NCBI GenBank assembly: GCA_947359465.1
Contig: OX375872.1
Span: 139,829,432-139,893,431 of the forward strand
Length of the DNA: 64,000 nt
Source of the DNA: Metellina segmentata
Taxonomy: Eukaryota; Arthropoda; Arachnida; Araneae; Tetragnathidae
Direction: 5' to 3'
The notes under the pieces were generated by a model. It searched no databases. It had not been told where the DNA came from and saw only the letters and a list, made by a program, of their open reading frames with translations. The translations under genes and the position numbers were made by a program. Positions 1 through 11,126 of this stretch are shown here, in pieces. Numbering within the stretch: position 1 is the stretch's first letter; each line of letters begins with the position of its first letter.

Positions 1-600
1 ATCAGAACCACTGCATAGACATCCATAGAATACTAATTAATGACTTTGGAGCTGCGTCACTTGTCTAAGCGCTGATCATTTGTCTGGATTGATATTTGTT
101 GAAATATATTGGTGATCTTTTGAGTTCAAATGAAAAAAAAGGGTCTGGTTTATTTCGTGGGTACAAATTGGGTTCGGTTATCGTGGGAATAAAGGGCTCC
201 GTCTATTTAACGGGTGGGAACACAATTTTTTAGGATTGCAAACTCAGACATTGTAGTTAAATCATCCTTACCAGACTGTTATCGACCTTTGGGACTGAGT
301 CACTTGTCTGAGCACTGATAATTTGTCTGGTTATGTTCGGGTTTAGTAGCACAAGGAGCCATATTTGGCAAAGCTCTGCCAAACACAACAGATAACTTCA
401 AGTAAAAAATGTCGTGAAGAGGGGGAAAAGTAATTGATCATTTATCTGGATTGATATTCGTTGAAGTATATTAATTCCGATCTTTGGACTCAATTGAAAA
501 AGTTTTCGGTTTATATCGTGAGCTTATTCAACTAGTTCTACCAGATTTGTGAGTAATGAAACACTCAGACATTGTAGTTCAATAACCCAAATGTACGATC
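1..600. repeat. Diverged direct repeats, ~240-360 bp apart
   Basis: Blocks around 40-90, 286-331 and 430-480 share the words cacttgtct and atttgtctgg. A second word, ctcagacattgtagtt, occurs near 243 and 561. The copies are diverged and the spacing is irregular, so this is an old degenerate array or overlapping repeat fragments. No coding potential was seen. Confidence 0.5.
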
Positions 601-824
601 TGTATGAGTGACAGAAATTAGTGTGGACTTGCGAAGAAAAGCAGCACACAGATCTCCAAAATTTGTATTTTATCTCCATGAAGATTTCAAATGGCTAACA
701 CTTTTAATATTTTCACCTTCATAAAACTTCACAAAACATCGGTTGTGTGAAGTCATATGAAGGTGTCAACAAAGTTGACAGAGTGCTGCCTGAAATTTTT
801 TGCGAAACTCTTTTTTTACTTAAT

Positions 825-955
825 CGTCCTGGTGGTTTATATTCTCATTTTATAACTGCTATGTAGTAACCTGTTCCAAACTGTCACCAGTTCAGGGCAA
901 TTTGATTTTTCTTCTCCGATCTTGATACTCCTTGGTAGGTTAAGGCTGGCAAGGA
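825..955. repeat. Dispersed repeat, copy 1 (mate at 48.3 kb)
   Basis: This segment shares ctggtggttta, actgtcaccagttc and an adjoining gatcttgat/ggatcttcat-type stretch with 48,262-48,403, in the same order and orientation. The family is not recognised. The stretches 601-824 and 956-1584 contain only AT-rich sequence without recognisable features. Confidence 0.5.
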
Positions 956-1584
956 ACTAGTACTTGCTTGCAATGCCAGCCAGAGTGCAAAAAAATGTTT
1001 TTTTCTTCTTTTTTTTTTAAATCAAGTAATAGGATTTTTTTTAATTTGAATTTCTGTTGGCCCTATACACTGTTTTTATAATAGTTATAGAAAAATTTGT
1101 AAACAAAAAATTGAGTTTTTGACATAACATATGAACCAATATTTATTTTAAGTAAACATTCAGAATTTGCGACATGGTAAATCAATATTTGTTTTACTAA
1201 AAATCATAGTTTGTTACATGGTAATTCATTTAAAAATGAATTTTCAAAATAAAAGCAAAAGGTAAAACATTTGTACAACTTTAAAACACAAGTTGACATC
1301 CCAGATAGTTTTTCTTAAGTAAATTGCGTCATCATGTTAACAAATTTATCAGTAAGTGTGACACTTTAAAAATCATAAACATAGTTAGTGGAAAAATCAC
1401 TATAGTTAAGCCATTGGCCACAGTCAATTAAAGGGGTAACAAGTAGTTTAGGCCTACTAGTGGTTTTTTTTCTTTGGCTGTCTTGACATTTAGAGGTAGG
1501 CTTTCTGGTCATGGACAGTATCAATAGCTAAAGACTTTTTTAAGTATAACTTTAATGTACAATATTTTCCCATGCGTCCCACAC

Positions 1585-1655
1585 TAGAATGAATGAATGC
1601 TTTATTGTTCGTAACAAAACATTATGCATGAACATTGTCGAAACTTTCAAATAGA
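1585..1655 (-). repeat. Possible LINE 3' tail fragment
   Basis: Read on the minus strand this has an aataaag signal followed by repeats of the tetramer cattcatt, the usual look of CR1/L2-type non-LTR retrotransposon 3' ends. No coding part is attached. The assignment rests on the tail pattern only. Confidence 0.3.
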
Positions 1656-1887
1656 TGTCAACTTGTTTTTTTTTACTTTACTGTTTCGCAGAATCCCTGA
1701 CTCAACACATAACATATTATTTAGTCCATAGACACCTCAGATTATTTGCAATTGTCCAGTGCCAAACATTTTTTGATACTCGGTGTAGCCATTAGTGCTG
1801 AAATCCTTATGAGTGCCGAAAATTTAAAGCATTGGACGAGTTCTGTGATTTTCCTAGGGTGTATTTACTTAGCTATAATAATATAAG

Positions 1888-1981
1888 ATTGGTGTTGTGA
1901 TTTAAATCAATAATCTATTTTAAAACATCATTTGATTAAAATCATGATTTTAATCGTTGATTTAAATCTTGACACTCTGAT
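1888..1981. mobile_element. Short palindromic hAT-like MITE
   Basis: The ends are inverted around gatttaaatca (left) and tgatttaaatc (right), with an attaaaatcatgattttaat palindrome between them. Such ~100-bp units with gatttaaatca cores are typical of non-autonomous hAT copies. It abuts the Gypsy RT remnant that starts at about 1,979, so it may have inserted into that element. Confidence 0.35.
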
Positions 1982-2657
1982 GCCAGCCCATATGGATTAG
2001 GTGCGGTATTATCCCAGAAGATCGATTCAAAAGATAGAGGAATAACTTTTGCTTCACGTACACTTACACTAGCAGAGGAAAAGTTATTCTCACTTGCAGA
2101 AAGAAGCTATTGCATTAGTTTTTGGTGTAACTAAATTTAGAGACTACCTACTAGGGGGATCGAAAGTTTACCCTTCTTACAGACCACCAACTCTTAGTAA
2201 CCATCTTCTCGAATAAAAGACATGTTCCAGCTATGGCAGATTCACGAATACAGAAATGGGCTTTAACATTATCGGCCTTTGACTACACTGTTCTTTACCG
2301 CAAAGGTGAAAAGAACAGTAATGCAGTCGTCTACCCACAATGACTACTGCATTTAACCCACCAGTACCAGAAGAACTTGTATAACAGTTAGAGGATAGAT
2401 GCTGGACCAGTTACAACAGAGGAAATTCGAGAAGCAACTAAGGAGGATCCAGTGCTGTGTTAACCCAAACATTTCAACGCCCACGTTACGAGACCACAAC
2501 TGCATCACAACCAGCTACATCGGAAGTGCAACCTGGGAAAGAACAAACTGAACTTAACTCTGCCCAAACAACTTTACCGACCATAAAGTTACAAACGTGG
2601 TAGACGTCCACCAAACAGACTATAGGTAATGTTTGAACTTCTTTAGGAAGAGAAAAG
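1979..2657 (+). pseudogene. Degraded Ty3/Gypsy RT-RNase H remnant
   Basis: Reading the plus strand with frame changes gives DASPYGLGAVLSQ (end of the reverse transcriptase palm/connection), QKEAIALVFGVTKFRDYL and PAMADSRIQKWALTLSAFDY, then RKGEKNSNA before a LSRLP-like stretch. These are the RNase H landmarks of Ty3/Gypsy Pol. Several frameshifts and stops break the frame. After EEIREATKEDPV near 2,450 the sequence jumps to a pol-end-like piece, so most of integrase is deleted. A purine tract, aggaagagaaaag, lies directly before the LTR at 2,658 and fits a polypurine tract. The element is non-functional, and no 5' LTR or gag was found. Confidence 0.8.
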
Positions 2658-2970
2658 TGTTGTATACTTTTCCGTTAAGTGTTTATATTACGAGTGCTGC
2701 TAATCACGATTGTTTATACATTACTCTTTCCATTTAGATTTATGATGTCATGTGTATTACATTACTGTTTCCAGTACATATATTCCTCCAATCAGTTACA
2801 ACTGGCTGATGCAATCTTTTATAATACGCAGTAATTGAACCAGTTGCTTCGTGAGTCTTTTAGCTGTTCGGATCGTCCTTATCCCTGTCTGCTGTGATGT
2901 CCCTTTATAATTATTAACTGTCTTGTTGGGCTTGAAGTACATTTTTATTCTTTTATTACAAGACATAACA
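2658..2970 (+). mobile_element. 3' LTR of the Gypsy remnant
   Basis: Begins tgttgtatac and ends agacataaca, so it has the TG...CA LTR boundaries, and it follows a polypurine tract and Pol remnants. A second copy lies alone at 13,804-14,116 with the same order of landmarks (atgatgtcatgtgt, ttataataNgcagtaattga, tattacaagacata). That makes LTR identity much more likely than a random repeat. Confidence 0.75.
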
Positions 2971-3235
2971 ATGAGACAGACGAGGTAGTTTTGTCTCGAG
3001 TTACCTCGTCATTAGCAAAACTGACCAAATCTTGGAAGCAATATCTTTTCGAAACCACTTTGTTAACGCCTTTTCTTAGACCACGATGTAATGTCGATGA
3101 CATAAATATTTCTAGTGATAGTATATTTGTATGTACCTGGCCAAACTTGGGTCTTGCACCATTAAATGGAAAGCACCTAGCCAGTATATTTGTGTATCAA
3201 ATCATTGAAAAATGTAACTTTTTTTCTGAACATAG
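2971..3235. other. Unassigned flank
   Basis: An open frame of 89 codons starts at 2,991, but it has no recognisable motif and the codon use looks random. Nothing else was seen. Confidence 0.4.
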
Positions 3236-3535
3236 GGCCGCAGTTCAGTCGGAAAAGTAACGAATTAGTAACCAAAGAGTTGCGAGTAAGAATCCAACCA
3301 AGGACCGTCGTATACAAAGGGGACTGGAGCACGTTGAATCCGTCGTGACCTCAAAGGTCCTCACGTTGACATGGTGTGGAAGTTTGGAGTGTGGTGCCAG
3401 CTCAGATGTTGACCTAGTCATCCGACCGTGGTTTAAAATGACGATGTTTGTCATTGGATCTTTCCCTTGGGGATTGATCCCGGACCGTCAATAACCCGTT
3501 GTGTTTCTCTACTGTGATGGATTGGTAATTTGTAA
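3236..3535 (+). mobile_element. SINE, type II tRNA head, plus strand
   Basis: A tRNA-like head (gttcagtcggaaaagtaac as a decayed A box, then gttgcgagtaagaatcc as a decayed B box) is followed by the family body: ccgtcgtatacaaaggg, a gtgcacgttaaat-like segment, cctcacgttg, gtgtggaagtttggag, and the tail block gatcccggaccgtc...cccgttgtgt. The same body occurs more than twenty times in this window on both strands. The chance open frames within it are not genes. Confidence 0.8.
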
Positions 3536-3540
3536 TTAAA

Positions 3541-3805
3541 GCCGTAGTAGAGCAACACAACAGGCTATTGACGACGGTCCGGGATTAATCCCTTAAGGGA
3601 AAGATCCGAGGACAACTCCTCGTAATTTTGAACCACGGTCAGATGACGAAGCAACACCTGAGCTGGCACCCCACTCTCGAAATCTGCACACCAACCCAAC
3701 GTGAGGACTTTCGGCCACGACAGATTTAAGGTGCACCAGCCGCCTCTACACTATACGCTTAAAAACATCCATGCCCGGATTCGAACCAGGAACCTTCCTA
3801 TTTAT
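3541..3805 (-). mobile_element. SINE, type I head, minus strand
   Basis: The tail comes first on the plus strand (gagcaacacaacaggctatt, gacggtccgggattaatcc), then the body (ggcaccccactctc, gtgcaccagccgcctctac), then the type I B box as ggattcgaaccaggaacctt. The A-box part is truncated near 3,805. It sits tail-to-tail with the SINE at 3,236. Confidence 0.85.
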
Positions 3806-3943
3806 CTACTGTGACGGAATTTGATTACCTTTTCCTTCAAATTTGCTTTAAACCGGTAAAATTTCTTTCTTCAACGAAGTCTCCATTTTAGCAATACAGC
3901 ATTCAGAGCATAAAACCTCTAGATTAGGTATATATATTTAATT

Positions 3944-4376
3944 AACGTCGCACTAGAGCAATACAGCGGGCTGTTGGTGACGGTCCTAACTAACTAACAC
4001 CAACACCCATGCCTAGTGTCGTGAGACACTGTATCAGTTTAAATAAGTGTGGTTAGATGAGTAGAGCATGCCACCAAGGTGACATGTCTACCCAGAATGT
4101 TAGAGCACATTATCAATCCTCTAAGAGAAACATCCGAAGACACCACCACGTAATTTTGAACAACGGTCAGATGACGAGGCAACACTTGAGCTGGCACCCC
4201 ACTTTCCACACCAACCCAACGTGAGGACTTTCGGCCACGACAGATTTAAGATGCACCAGCCGTCTCTGCACCATAAGCTTACAAACACCCACACACTGAC
4301 CCGCATAGGAACCAGGAACCTTCCGATCTAGAGGCTAACACCTCAACCTCCAGACCGGCTGGTCGGCAACTCTAGA
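3944..4376 (-). mobile_element. SINE, type I head, minus strand, with insertion
   Basis: Full-length minus copy: tail at 3,944-3,990, body at 4,110-4,270, and a complete head with inverted B box and A box (ctaacacctcaacctccaga) to 4,376. About 115 bp of unrelated sequence (roughly 3,991-4,110, with an aactaactaacacc start) splits the tail from the body. I could not identify that insert. Confidence 0.8.
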
Positions 4377-4990
4377 TCAGAGATGCATTCTTGTTAAGGT
4401 AGTTTAATTTAAGTAGCACTGGCAAGTCTAGTCTTTTGTAGTCTCTAGCCAAGCGCAAAACTGATTCTAAATCTTCATAAGTCAAGTGGTTCCTATTTTT
4501 CTATTTGTTAATATTCATAACTGAAAGTTTGTTCGTAGATATACGTATGACGATCTAAATAGGTTTGTACGTTTTAATGCATTGTTCCAACTATGGTTTA
4601 CTATTGTTTTTATCCGACGCTAGAGGTTTAAAATGTCTTCATTAAATTTATTTCGCAGGTTCTCATCTGTTTGTATGTCTATGAGTTCTAGCTGTACTGA
4701 TTCGGGTGCATTTTCAGGTAAAACGGCAAAAGGGTTGCTAAATAAATCTAGCAAGGGTTTTACTTTTTCAAAATCAGAAAAACGATCCTTTAAATAACAC
4801 ATGGGTAGGCGGACCGCAAGCAAATTAACTGAAGATGCGGCCCGCGGTCCGTGTATCCCTGCGCTAGATTAAAACTATAATAAATATTTAATAAACTTTA
4901 TATGCATCTCGTATCAAGAAAGTAATTATTGTAAAAACTAATAGTTTATAAAAAAATGGTTAGTAACTTTCTACGAATTTAAACTTTTAA
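4377..4990. other. Unassigned AT-rich stretch
   Basis: No recognisable gene or element. A 67-codon minus frame at 4,620-4,823 has varied composition but no motif I know. Confidence 0.4.
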
Positions 4991-6530
4991 TATTTGCAAA
5001 TCTAATCAATTTTTAATATTTAGTAATTTTAGAGTTCTTTCAATCTGATTTTCTACAATAGGATTTATTTTTTCGTGCATTTGCTTTACCTATGTCATAC
5101 AATATACAACACTTTTAGAGCACTGTCGCAACTCAGAAAATACACATTTGAGAGGGAAAACCACATTCTAATTACATTACATTGAATTGTGAAGTTCCTA
5201 ATACAATTTAGAATTACGATTTTTGGGTAGCTCTAAAGTTGTTTCAAAGAAATTTCTTGAAACAGGATTTCTGTTTTCATTTCACTACTTATTACAAAAC
5301 ATGCACATACACTTCTGGAGCCACAGCTACAATTAAAAGAATACACAAGTTTCCAGAAGAGAGAAAACCAAATTTTAATTACATTGCATTGAATTGAATT
5401 GCAAAGGACAACTATATAATTTAGAATTAAGATTTTTGAGCACTTAAGTTTTGTTTGAAACCTTGTTTAGCCGGATTTCTTTTCGTAAAACTTCATCTTT
5501 CTTATCTTCGCCAAATATGGCCTTGCGTCATAAAACCAAAACCCATCAATCATGTTACTTATCAATACGTTTTTTGAGTAATTCTAGAGTTGCTTCAAAC
5601 CTTTTTTTCCTCCAATGCAGAAGGCGGAGAGGGACATTATCATAACGCCTTTGGTCACGGCTCCGAAAGCGATGGTCATTTGTGAAGGAGCATCCAATGG
5701 GCGGCCATCATTACCCCTAACAGAGGACAGCGCAGTTACATCCATGCCCTGACCCCGGATTCGAACCAGGAAACTTCCGATCCAGAGAAGACAACACCTT
5801 AACCACTAGATCGGTTGGTCGGCTAACCTAACTTCAGTCAAACGTAACTTACTTAAACAGGATATCTTTTTCAAAAATTCCCTCTCTTTATTCTCTTTAT
5901 TACATAAAATGCGTGCACTCCTATAAAACTATTGTCACAACTGCAAAAATAAATTTTCAGAAGAGGAAAAACCTAATTCTAAGTATATTGCGTTGAATTT
6001 TCTATTTGCTATTGCAAATTTAGAATTGTGATTTTTGGATAATTCTGGAGTTGTTTCAAGCCTAACTTTCTCTTGAACATAATTTCTTTTTCGAAAATTC
6101 ACTCGACTAAACTTGTAACATGAAATGTGTGTTGTGCACACACAACTATAGAACCACTGTCACAAATCAAAAAATGCAAATCTTCGAGAGAAGAAAAAGC
6201 AAGATCTAATTACATTGCGTTTGACTATCAATTCGCTACTGCAATTTAGAATTGTGATTGTTGGATAATTCTGGAGTCATCTCAAACCTGACACACTTCC
6301 TAGAACAAAGTGTTTTTTTCTTCAAAAATTCACTTCTCTTTACGTATTACACAAAATGCATAAACTCCTATTAAACTACCGCCAGAACTCAAAAACTATA
6401 AATTTTCAGGAGAGGGAGGAAAAACCAAATTCTAATTGCAATTCGTTGTATTGTGAAGTGGCTGCAATTTAGAATTACAATTTTTGGATATGATAGACTT
6501 GAAATTATTTCTCCATATTGGGTATCGTTA
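4991..6530. repeat. Degenerate ~210-230 bp tandem array, interrupted
   Basis: The block aaccaaattctaattacat (with variants) recurs near 5,157, 5,365, 5,965, 6,197 and 6,420. Each is followed by a tagaattacgatttttgg-like word and preceded by cactcctataaaactac-like and cacaactcaaaaa-like words. Spacing is about 208, 600, 232 and 223 bp; the 600-bp gap holds the insertion at about 5,590-5,860. This is an old tandem array rather than coding sequence. Confidence 0.7.
5747..5825 (-). mobile_element. SINE type I head fragment, minus strand
   Basis: Contains the inverted B box ggattcgaaccaggaaactt and inverted A box caccttaaccactagatcgg, followed by ttggtcggct. Only the tRNA-derived head is present. 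It interrupts the array around it. Confidence 0.75.
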
Positions 6531-6899
6531 TAAAACGCTTCTCTTGTCTAAACTTACGTTTTTTGAATTGCAACACTATTAATCTAAAAGTAGGGCAAGA
6601 TTCATACACAGTATTCATCCCAATATACGCACAATAGACATATATATCAGAGAAGTATAAATATTTGAGCCTTACCTGACATTGATAAATCCATTGTTTC
6701 TGCTTCTAGTGAGGTGGATACATCATTAACGTCTCTGGGTTCAATTCCAGTCAATTGTTTAGCTTTTATTGCATTCTCTTTGCCAGGACTGTGTTTCTTA
6801 ATTAAAAATGCCCGAGGCATGTTGAATTTTTTTGAAAAACAGTTAAACGACTTCAGCTGAAACCATTATATCACATGGTCAGTATATCAGTCAGTTCTA
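6531..6899. other. Unassigned stretch
   Basis: AT-rich with no recognisable element. The surroundings are array sequence, so this may be a decayed edge. Confidence 0.35.
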
Positions 6900-7845
6900 T
6901 CCTGACACTTCAGTCAACACTAGTACCCGAAACTAGTCTATGCTTTATGTTAATCAACTCAATCTCAGTTACTTGTTGAATGAGTTCTCAGTAAAACACA
7001 GTTTTTAACGATGGGCCGAACTTTAAAAACCAACTCTGGATGCATTAAAACTAGAGAGAAGTGCTGTTTCAGTTGCTAAAAATAGATTTCTACTTTCAGT
7101 CAACGATTGAACTTTAACTGAATCCAGGCTTTTTCTCGGAAACATCAGTAAAACTCAAAATCAGTAATGGTGAAGGGGTATCTGTACTCATTAAATTCGA
7201 AGACTACAAAGTTTAAGAACTAGACCTCAAATAAAAAAAATCTTATCGAACCGAAATGCATCAATTACGAAACACTCAACTATGCTGATAGCAGCAGAAA
7301 TCTAATGCATTAACTGAGAGAGAGAGAGAGAGAATCCAATTATCTCAGAAATCAGTAAAACTCAATCTGAAAACCTTTTTACTTAGCCAGCAATCAAACT
7401 CATAAACTAAAAAAAAAAAAAAATATATACAATCTATATTAAAAAATCAATAAAACTCAACTTGATCGACTTGGTCAACAATTAAACTCCTAATTGAATC
7501 TCTCAATTGATACACTTCTAGTATACAGTCGACGATCAAGCTCGCTAACTGAATCCCGTCTATCTTAGCAAAACTCAGTTCGACTTTTCCAATTTTCGAC
7601 AATTCGACTTTTTCCTTAGCAATCAACAACCAAACTCCTAACCGAATCCAGAACCTCAGCCAAGCTCAATTTGACCAACTTTTAACTTAAAACCCGCGAC
7701 TCAACTCCTTGTCTTTCTCAGCAAACCTCAATTTGATCGTCATTCCACTTAACAAATTAACCACCAAACTCGATAACCGAACACAGTCAACCTCAATTTG
7801 ATCGACTTTTCGTTTAAAACTCGCGACCAACTCCAAAACTTCAGT
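6900..7845. repeat. Short-period degenerate repeat
   Basis: Words such as aaactcctaac, gaatcca, tcagcaaaactcaat and ttgatcgactt recur every few tens of bases across this region, with drifted order. An (ag)n run sits at 7,315-7,332 and an A-run at 7,410-7,422. The apparent reading frames are by-products of the repeat. Confidence 0.55.
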
Positions 7846-8138
7846 GTTCCTAAGCACGACTGGGTTATTTCAATAGCAAATATCCGATCCGAGCAGCTGG
7901 GACCGTGGACGGGAAACAGAAAGAGCGCTGCCGAACACGTGCGTCGTACATGCGGCAGAGAGGAGAGGAGCTGCCCCGCAATCTGTGAAGCTGTCCCAAG
8001 AGAAATGAGACTCGGAGACACCCGGTATAACGATGCAGTTGCTGAGTGACTACTAGGCAGAGCACCAATAGCAGGGCTTTTGGCTGCCGGCGGGCTCACC
8101 AATTGGTTAGCCTCGGGTGCTATATCGGACCTCGTGTG
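7846..8138. other. GC-richer unassigned block
   Basis: Composition rises clearly compared with both sides, and overlapping frames up to 131 codons occur on both strands. None shows a motif I recognise. It leads directly into the 247-bp satellite and could be a diverged edge of it or a fragment of an unknown element. Confidence 0.35.
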
Positions 8139-9300
8139 GTGCATATTACAGGTGGCAGGTAAGGGGGGGAAGCTAATATGAAGCCTGATATATTCATATC
8201 GGATAGAAGGGGACGCAGTTTGATCGGTGGTGTCGGGGTGCTGAGGAATGTTTCGGTTTGGACGGATTTGTCGGGGTGGAGGTTTTCGTTTTAGTGCTCG
8301 GTATTGGGAGTAACGGGATTTTCGAGTGAAAACGTTATTTCAGTAGAGCAGCGGGACGCGGTAGCTCTAGCTCAGTGGGAAGAGTAGTGCATATTACAGG
8401 TGGGGCCGGTACGGGGGAAGCTGATAGCAAGGCTGATGTATTCATATCGGAAAGCAGGGGACGCAGTTTGATCGGTGGTGTTAAGATACAGAGGAATGTT
8501 TCGGTTAGGACGGTTTTGTCGGGATGAACGTTTTCGTTTTTGTGCTCGGTATTGGGAGTAACGGGATTTTCGAGTGAAAACATTATTTCAGTAGAGCAGC
8601 GGGACGCGTTAGCTCTAGCTCAGTGGGAAGAGTAGTGCATATTACAGGTGGCCGGTAAGAGGGAAGCTGATAAAAAGGCTGATGTATTCATATCGGATTG
8701 CAGGGGACGTAGTTTGATCGGTGGTGTTAAGATACAGAGGAATGTTTCGGTTTGGGCGGTTTTGTCGGGATGAACGTTTTTGTTTTTGTGCTCGGTATTG
8801 GGAGTAACGGGATTTTCGAGTGAAAACATTATTTCAGTAGAGCAGCGGGACGCGTTAGCTCTAGCTCAGTGGGAAGAGTAGTGCATATTACAGGTGGCCG
8901 GTAAGGGGGAAGCTGATAAAAAGGCTGATGTATTCATATCGGATAGCAGGGGACGTAGTTTGATCGGTGGTGTTAAGATACAGAGGAATGTTTTGGTTAG
9001 GACGGTTTTGTCGGGATGAAGGTTTTCGTTTTTTGTGCTCGGTATTGGGAGTAACGGGATTTTCGAGTGAAAACATTATTTCAGTAGAGCAGCGGGACGC
9101 GGTAGCTCTAGCTCAGTGGGAAGAGTTGTGCTTTTTTCAGGTGGCCTGTAAAGGGGAAGCTGATAAAAAGGCTGATGTATTCATATCGGAAAGCAGGGGA
9201 CGTAGTTTGATCGGTGATGTCAAGATACAGAGGAATGTTTCGGTTTGAGCGGATTTGTCGGGGTGGAGATTTTTGTTTTTTGCTCGGTGTTGGGAGGTAA
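8139..9300 (+). repeat. 247-bp satellite array, about 4.7 copies
   Basis: The landmark gcatattacaggtgg (decayed in the last unit) starts at 8,141, 8,389, 8,637, 8,883 and 9,130, giving periods of 248, 248, 246 and 247 bp. Each unit also carries ttgatcggtg, gaatgttt, cgggattttcgagtgaaaac and tagctcagtgggaagag. The last word matches a tRNA A-box consensus, but no B box is evident. The repeated ~70-82 codon frames on the minus strand are copies of the unit, not a gene family. Confidence 0.92.
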
Positions 9301-9334
9301 CGGGAGATAGGTAAGTATTTTAAATTTCGTCGAC

Positions 9335-9405
9335 CTAAAGTAACACAACGAGCTATTGGCGACGGTCTAGGATCAACCCCCGAAGGGAAAGAACCGAGGA
9401 CGGGA
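9335..9405 (-). mobile_element. SINE tail fragment, minus strand
   Basis: Matches only the inverted SINE tail: taacacaacgagctattggc, gacggtctaggatcaacccc and gggaaagaaccgaggac. Body and head are absent. Confidence 0.7.
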
Positions 9406-9489
9406 CTTTAAAGTGAAATATTATTTCAGAAGAGTAGCGTCGTCGCGGTAACTCAGTTTTTTTAGACCCTCCCCGAACCCGGTTTAGAG

Positions 9490-9731
9490 CGTTTTGTATA
9501 GTCCGAGGCATACGCGTAACAGGTGGGGGGGATTTCATCCCCTCCAATTCAGTTGAGAAAAATTTTGCTTACGTGTAAAGACATGAGTTTTACACAAATT
9601 AATCCCATGTTAATAACTACACAAACTAATCATAACTTAAGTTTAATTAATGTTTTACTTGTGAAAAAAACATAGCCGTAACCAGGGGGGTTGGGGGTTC
9701 AACCCTCTCCATTCAGTTGAGAAAAGTTTGA

Positions 9732-9768
<37 letters not shown>

Positions 9769-9922
9769 TTTTACAAATTAATTCTATATTAATAACTACG
9801 CGCTATCCTATAATCCTATATATAATCCTATTCATAACTTAAGTTCAATTAATGTTTTACTAGTGTAATAGGCCAGGGGTGTTGGGGGTTCAACCCTCTC
9901 CATTCAGTTGAGAAAAGTTTGA

Positions 9923-9965
<43 letters not shown>

Positions 9966-10140
9966 TTTTACAAATTAATTCTATATTAATAACTACTCAA
10001 ACTATTCATAACTTAAGTTCAATTAATGTTTTACTAGTGTAATAAATAAATGTAATCTATGAAACAATGATACATTATTTCATAGGCGTAACCAGGGACA
10101 GTTTGGGGTTCAACCCCCCATTCAGTTCGTCATAAAAGAT
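9490..10140. repeat. Four tandem-like units with G/C-tract palindrome and TA runs
   Basis: A start motif of the type gcgtaaccagggg...ttcaacccc followed by attcagttgagaaaa occurs near 9,509, 9,675, 9,858 and 10,085. The two middle units carry (ta)n runs at 9,738-9,765 and 9,927-9,961, followed by ttttttacaaattaattcta. The head motif recurs inverted at 13,490-13,526 and 15,490-15,519, so it is a dispersed family and not only a local array. Confidence 0.7.
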
Positions 10141-10237
10141 AGTCAAATTTGTTAATGAAGAGCAATCGGAGTTTTAAGCTTTTATGGCTATTTAAACTAG
10201 ATTATATAAAATAAAAATTATTTTTACACTCATAATA

Positions 10238-11120
10238 CACAGTCCAGTCACATTAATGTGACCACCACCTACTTTCGACGTCAACGTGAAATAACCAATC
10301 ACAAAAGACAGGTGGCAGCACATTGTAGTGGAGTGTATATAAAGGATGTCCTAGGGCATCGGAAAGCATTTCAATCGTTGGCGTAATGCAGAAACGTAGC
10401 GATTTATCCGACGTCCAAAGGGCATGATTATTGGTATTCGGGCCAAGGGTGGAAGCATTTTTGAAACGGCTAATTTTGTGAACTGTTCTCGTACCGCCAT
10501 GGTAAAAGTATACCGTGCATGGCAAAATGGCACTATCCAAAATCAGCGGCGTAACACATGTGGTGCACTACGGGCTATAGATGACAGAGGCGAACGAAGG
10601 CTACGGAGATGCGTTCAGGCGAATAGACGTGCAACTGTTGAGCAACTGACCGCTCAGATGAACCAAGGGGCTACCAAGAGTGTATCCTCAACAACGGTTC
10701 AGCGAACGTTGCTGCGCATGGGCCTCCGCAGCAGACGCCTGGTTAATGCAACTATGCTGACTTCTGTTCATCGGCGACGAAGGCTGGAATTTGCACGCCA
10801 GTACCGCAACTGGACGTCCACAGAGTGACGACAGGTGGCTTTTTCCGATGAATCACGTTTTATGCTCCATTGGACAGATGGACGTTGGCGTTTACGGCGT
10901 GAAACGTATGTAAGCAAACATCCTGCAAGAGTTGCCGGTAGGATCAAGGCTGGAGGAGGGAGTATTATAGTTTGGGGAATGTTTTCCTGTCATTCACTGG
11001 GTGAACACCTTCAGAAACCTTATTGACTCTCTTCCTGCACGTCTCGCAGCGGTCCGCTCTGCCAAAGGTGGTTATTCTGGCTTTTGACTGGTGGTCACAT
11101 TAATGTGACTGGACTGTGTG
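10238..11120 (+). mobile_element. Tc1-like transposon, internally deleted, intact TIRs
   Basis: The inverted ends read cagtccagtcacattaatgt...(left) and acattaatgtgactggactg (right), followed by matching gaccacc/ggtggtc. TA dinucleotides flank both sides (10,236 and 11,121), as expected for Tc1/mariner. The element is about 0.88 kb compared with roughly 1.3 kb for complete members, the difference being a deletion inside the transposase. The pogo-like element begins within a few bases of its right end. Confidence 0.93.
10385..11083 (+). pseudogene. Tc1-family transposase remnant
   Basis: The main open part (10,424-10,828) carries the paired helix-turn-helix DNA-binding region (IRAKGGSIFETANF, SRTAMVKVYRAWQ) and the second HTH (SVSSTTVQRTLLRMGLRSRR). 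It is followed in the same frame by a single TGA where the family has Trp, then QVAFSDESRFMLHWTDGRW, holding the first Asp of the DDE triad. After WGMFSCHSLG the sequence jumps to FRNLIDSLPARLAAVRSAKG, the usual C-terminus, so the second Asp and the Glu are deleted. The start codon at 10,387 is out of frame by one base. Frameshift, nonsense and deletion together make it inactive, although the intact ends could still be mobilised by a related enzyme. Confidence 0.92.
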
Positions 11121-11126
11121 TAAATA

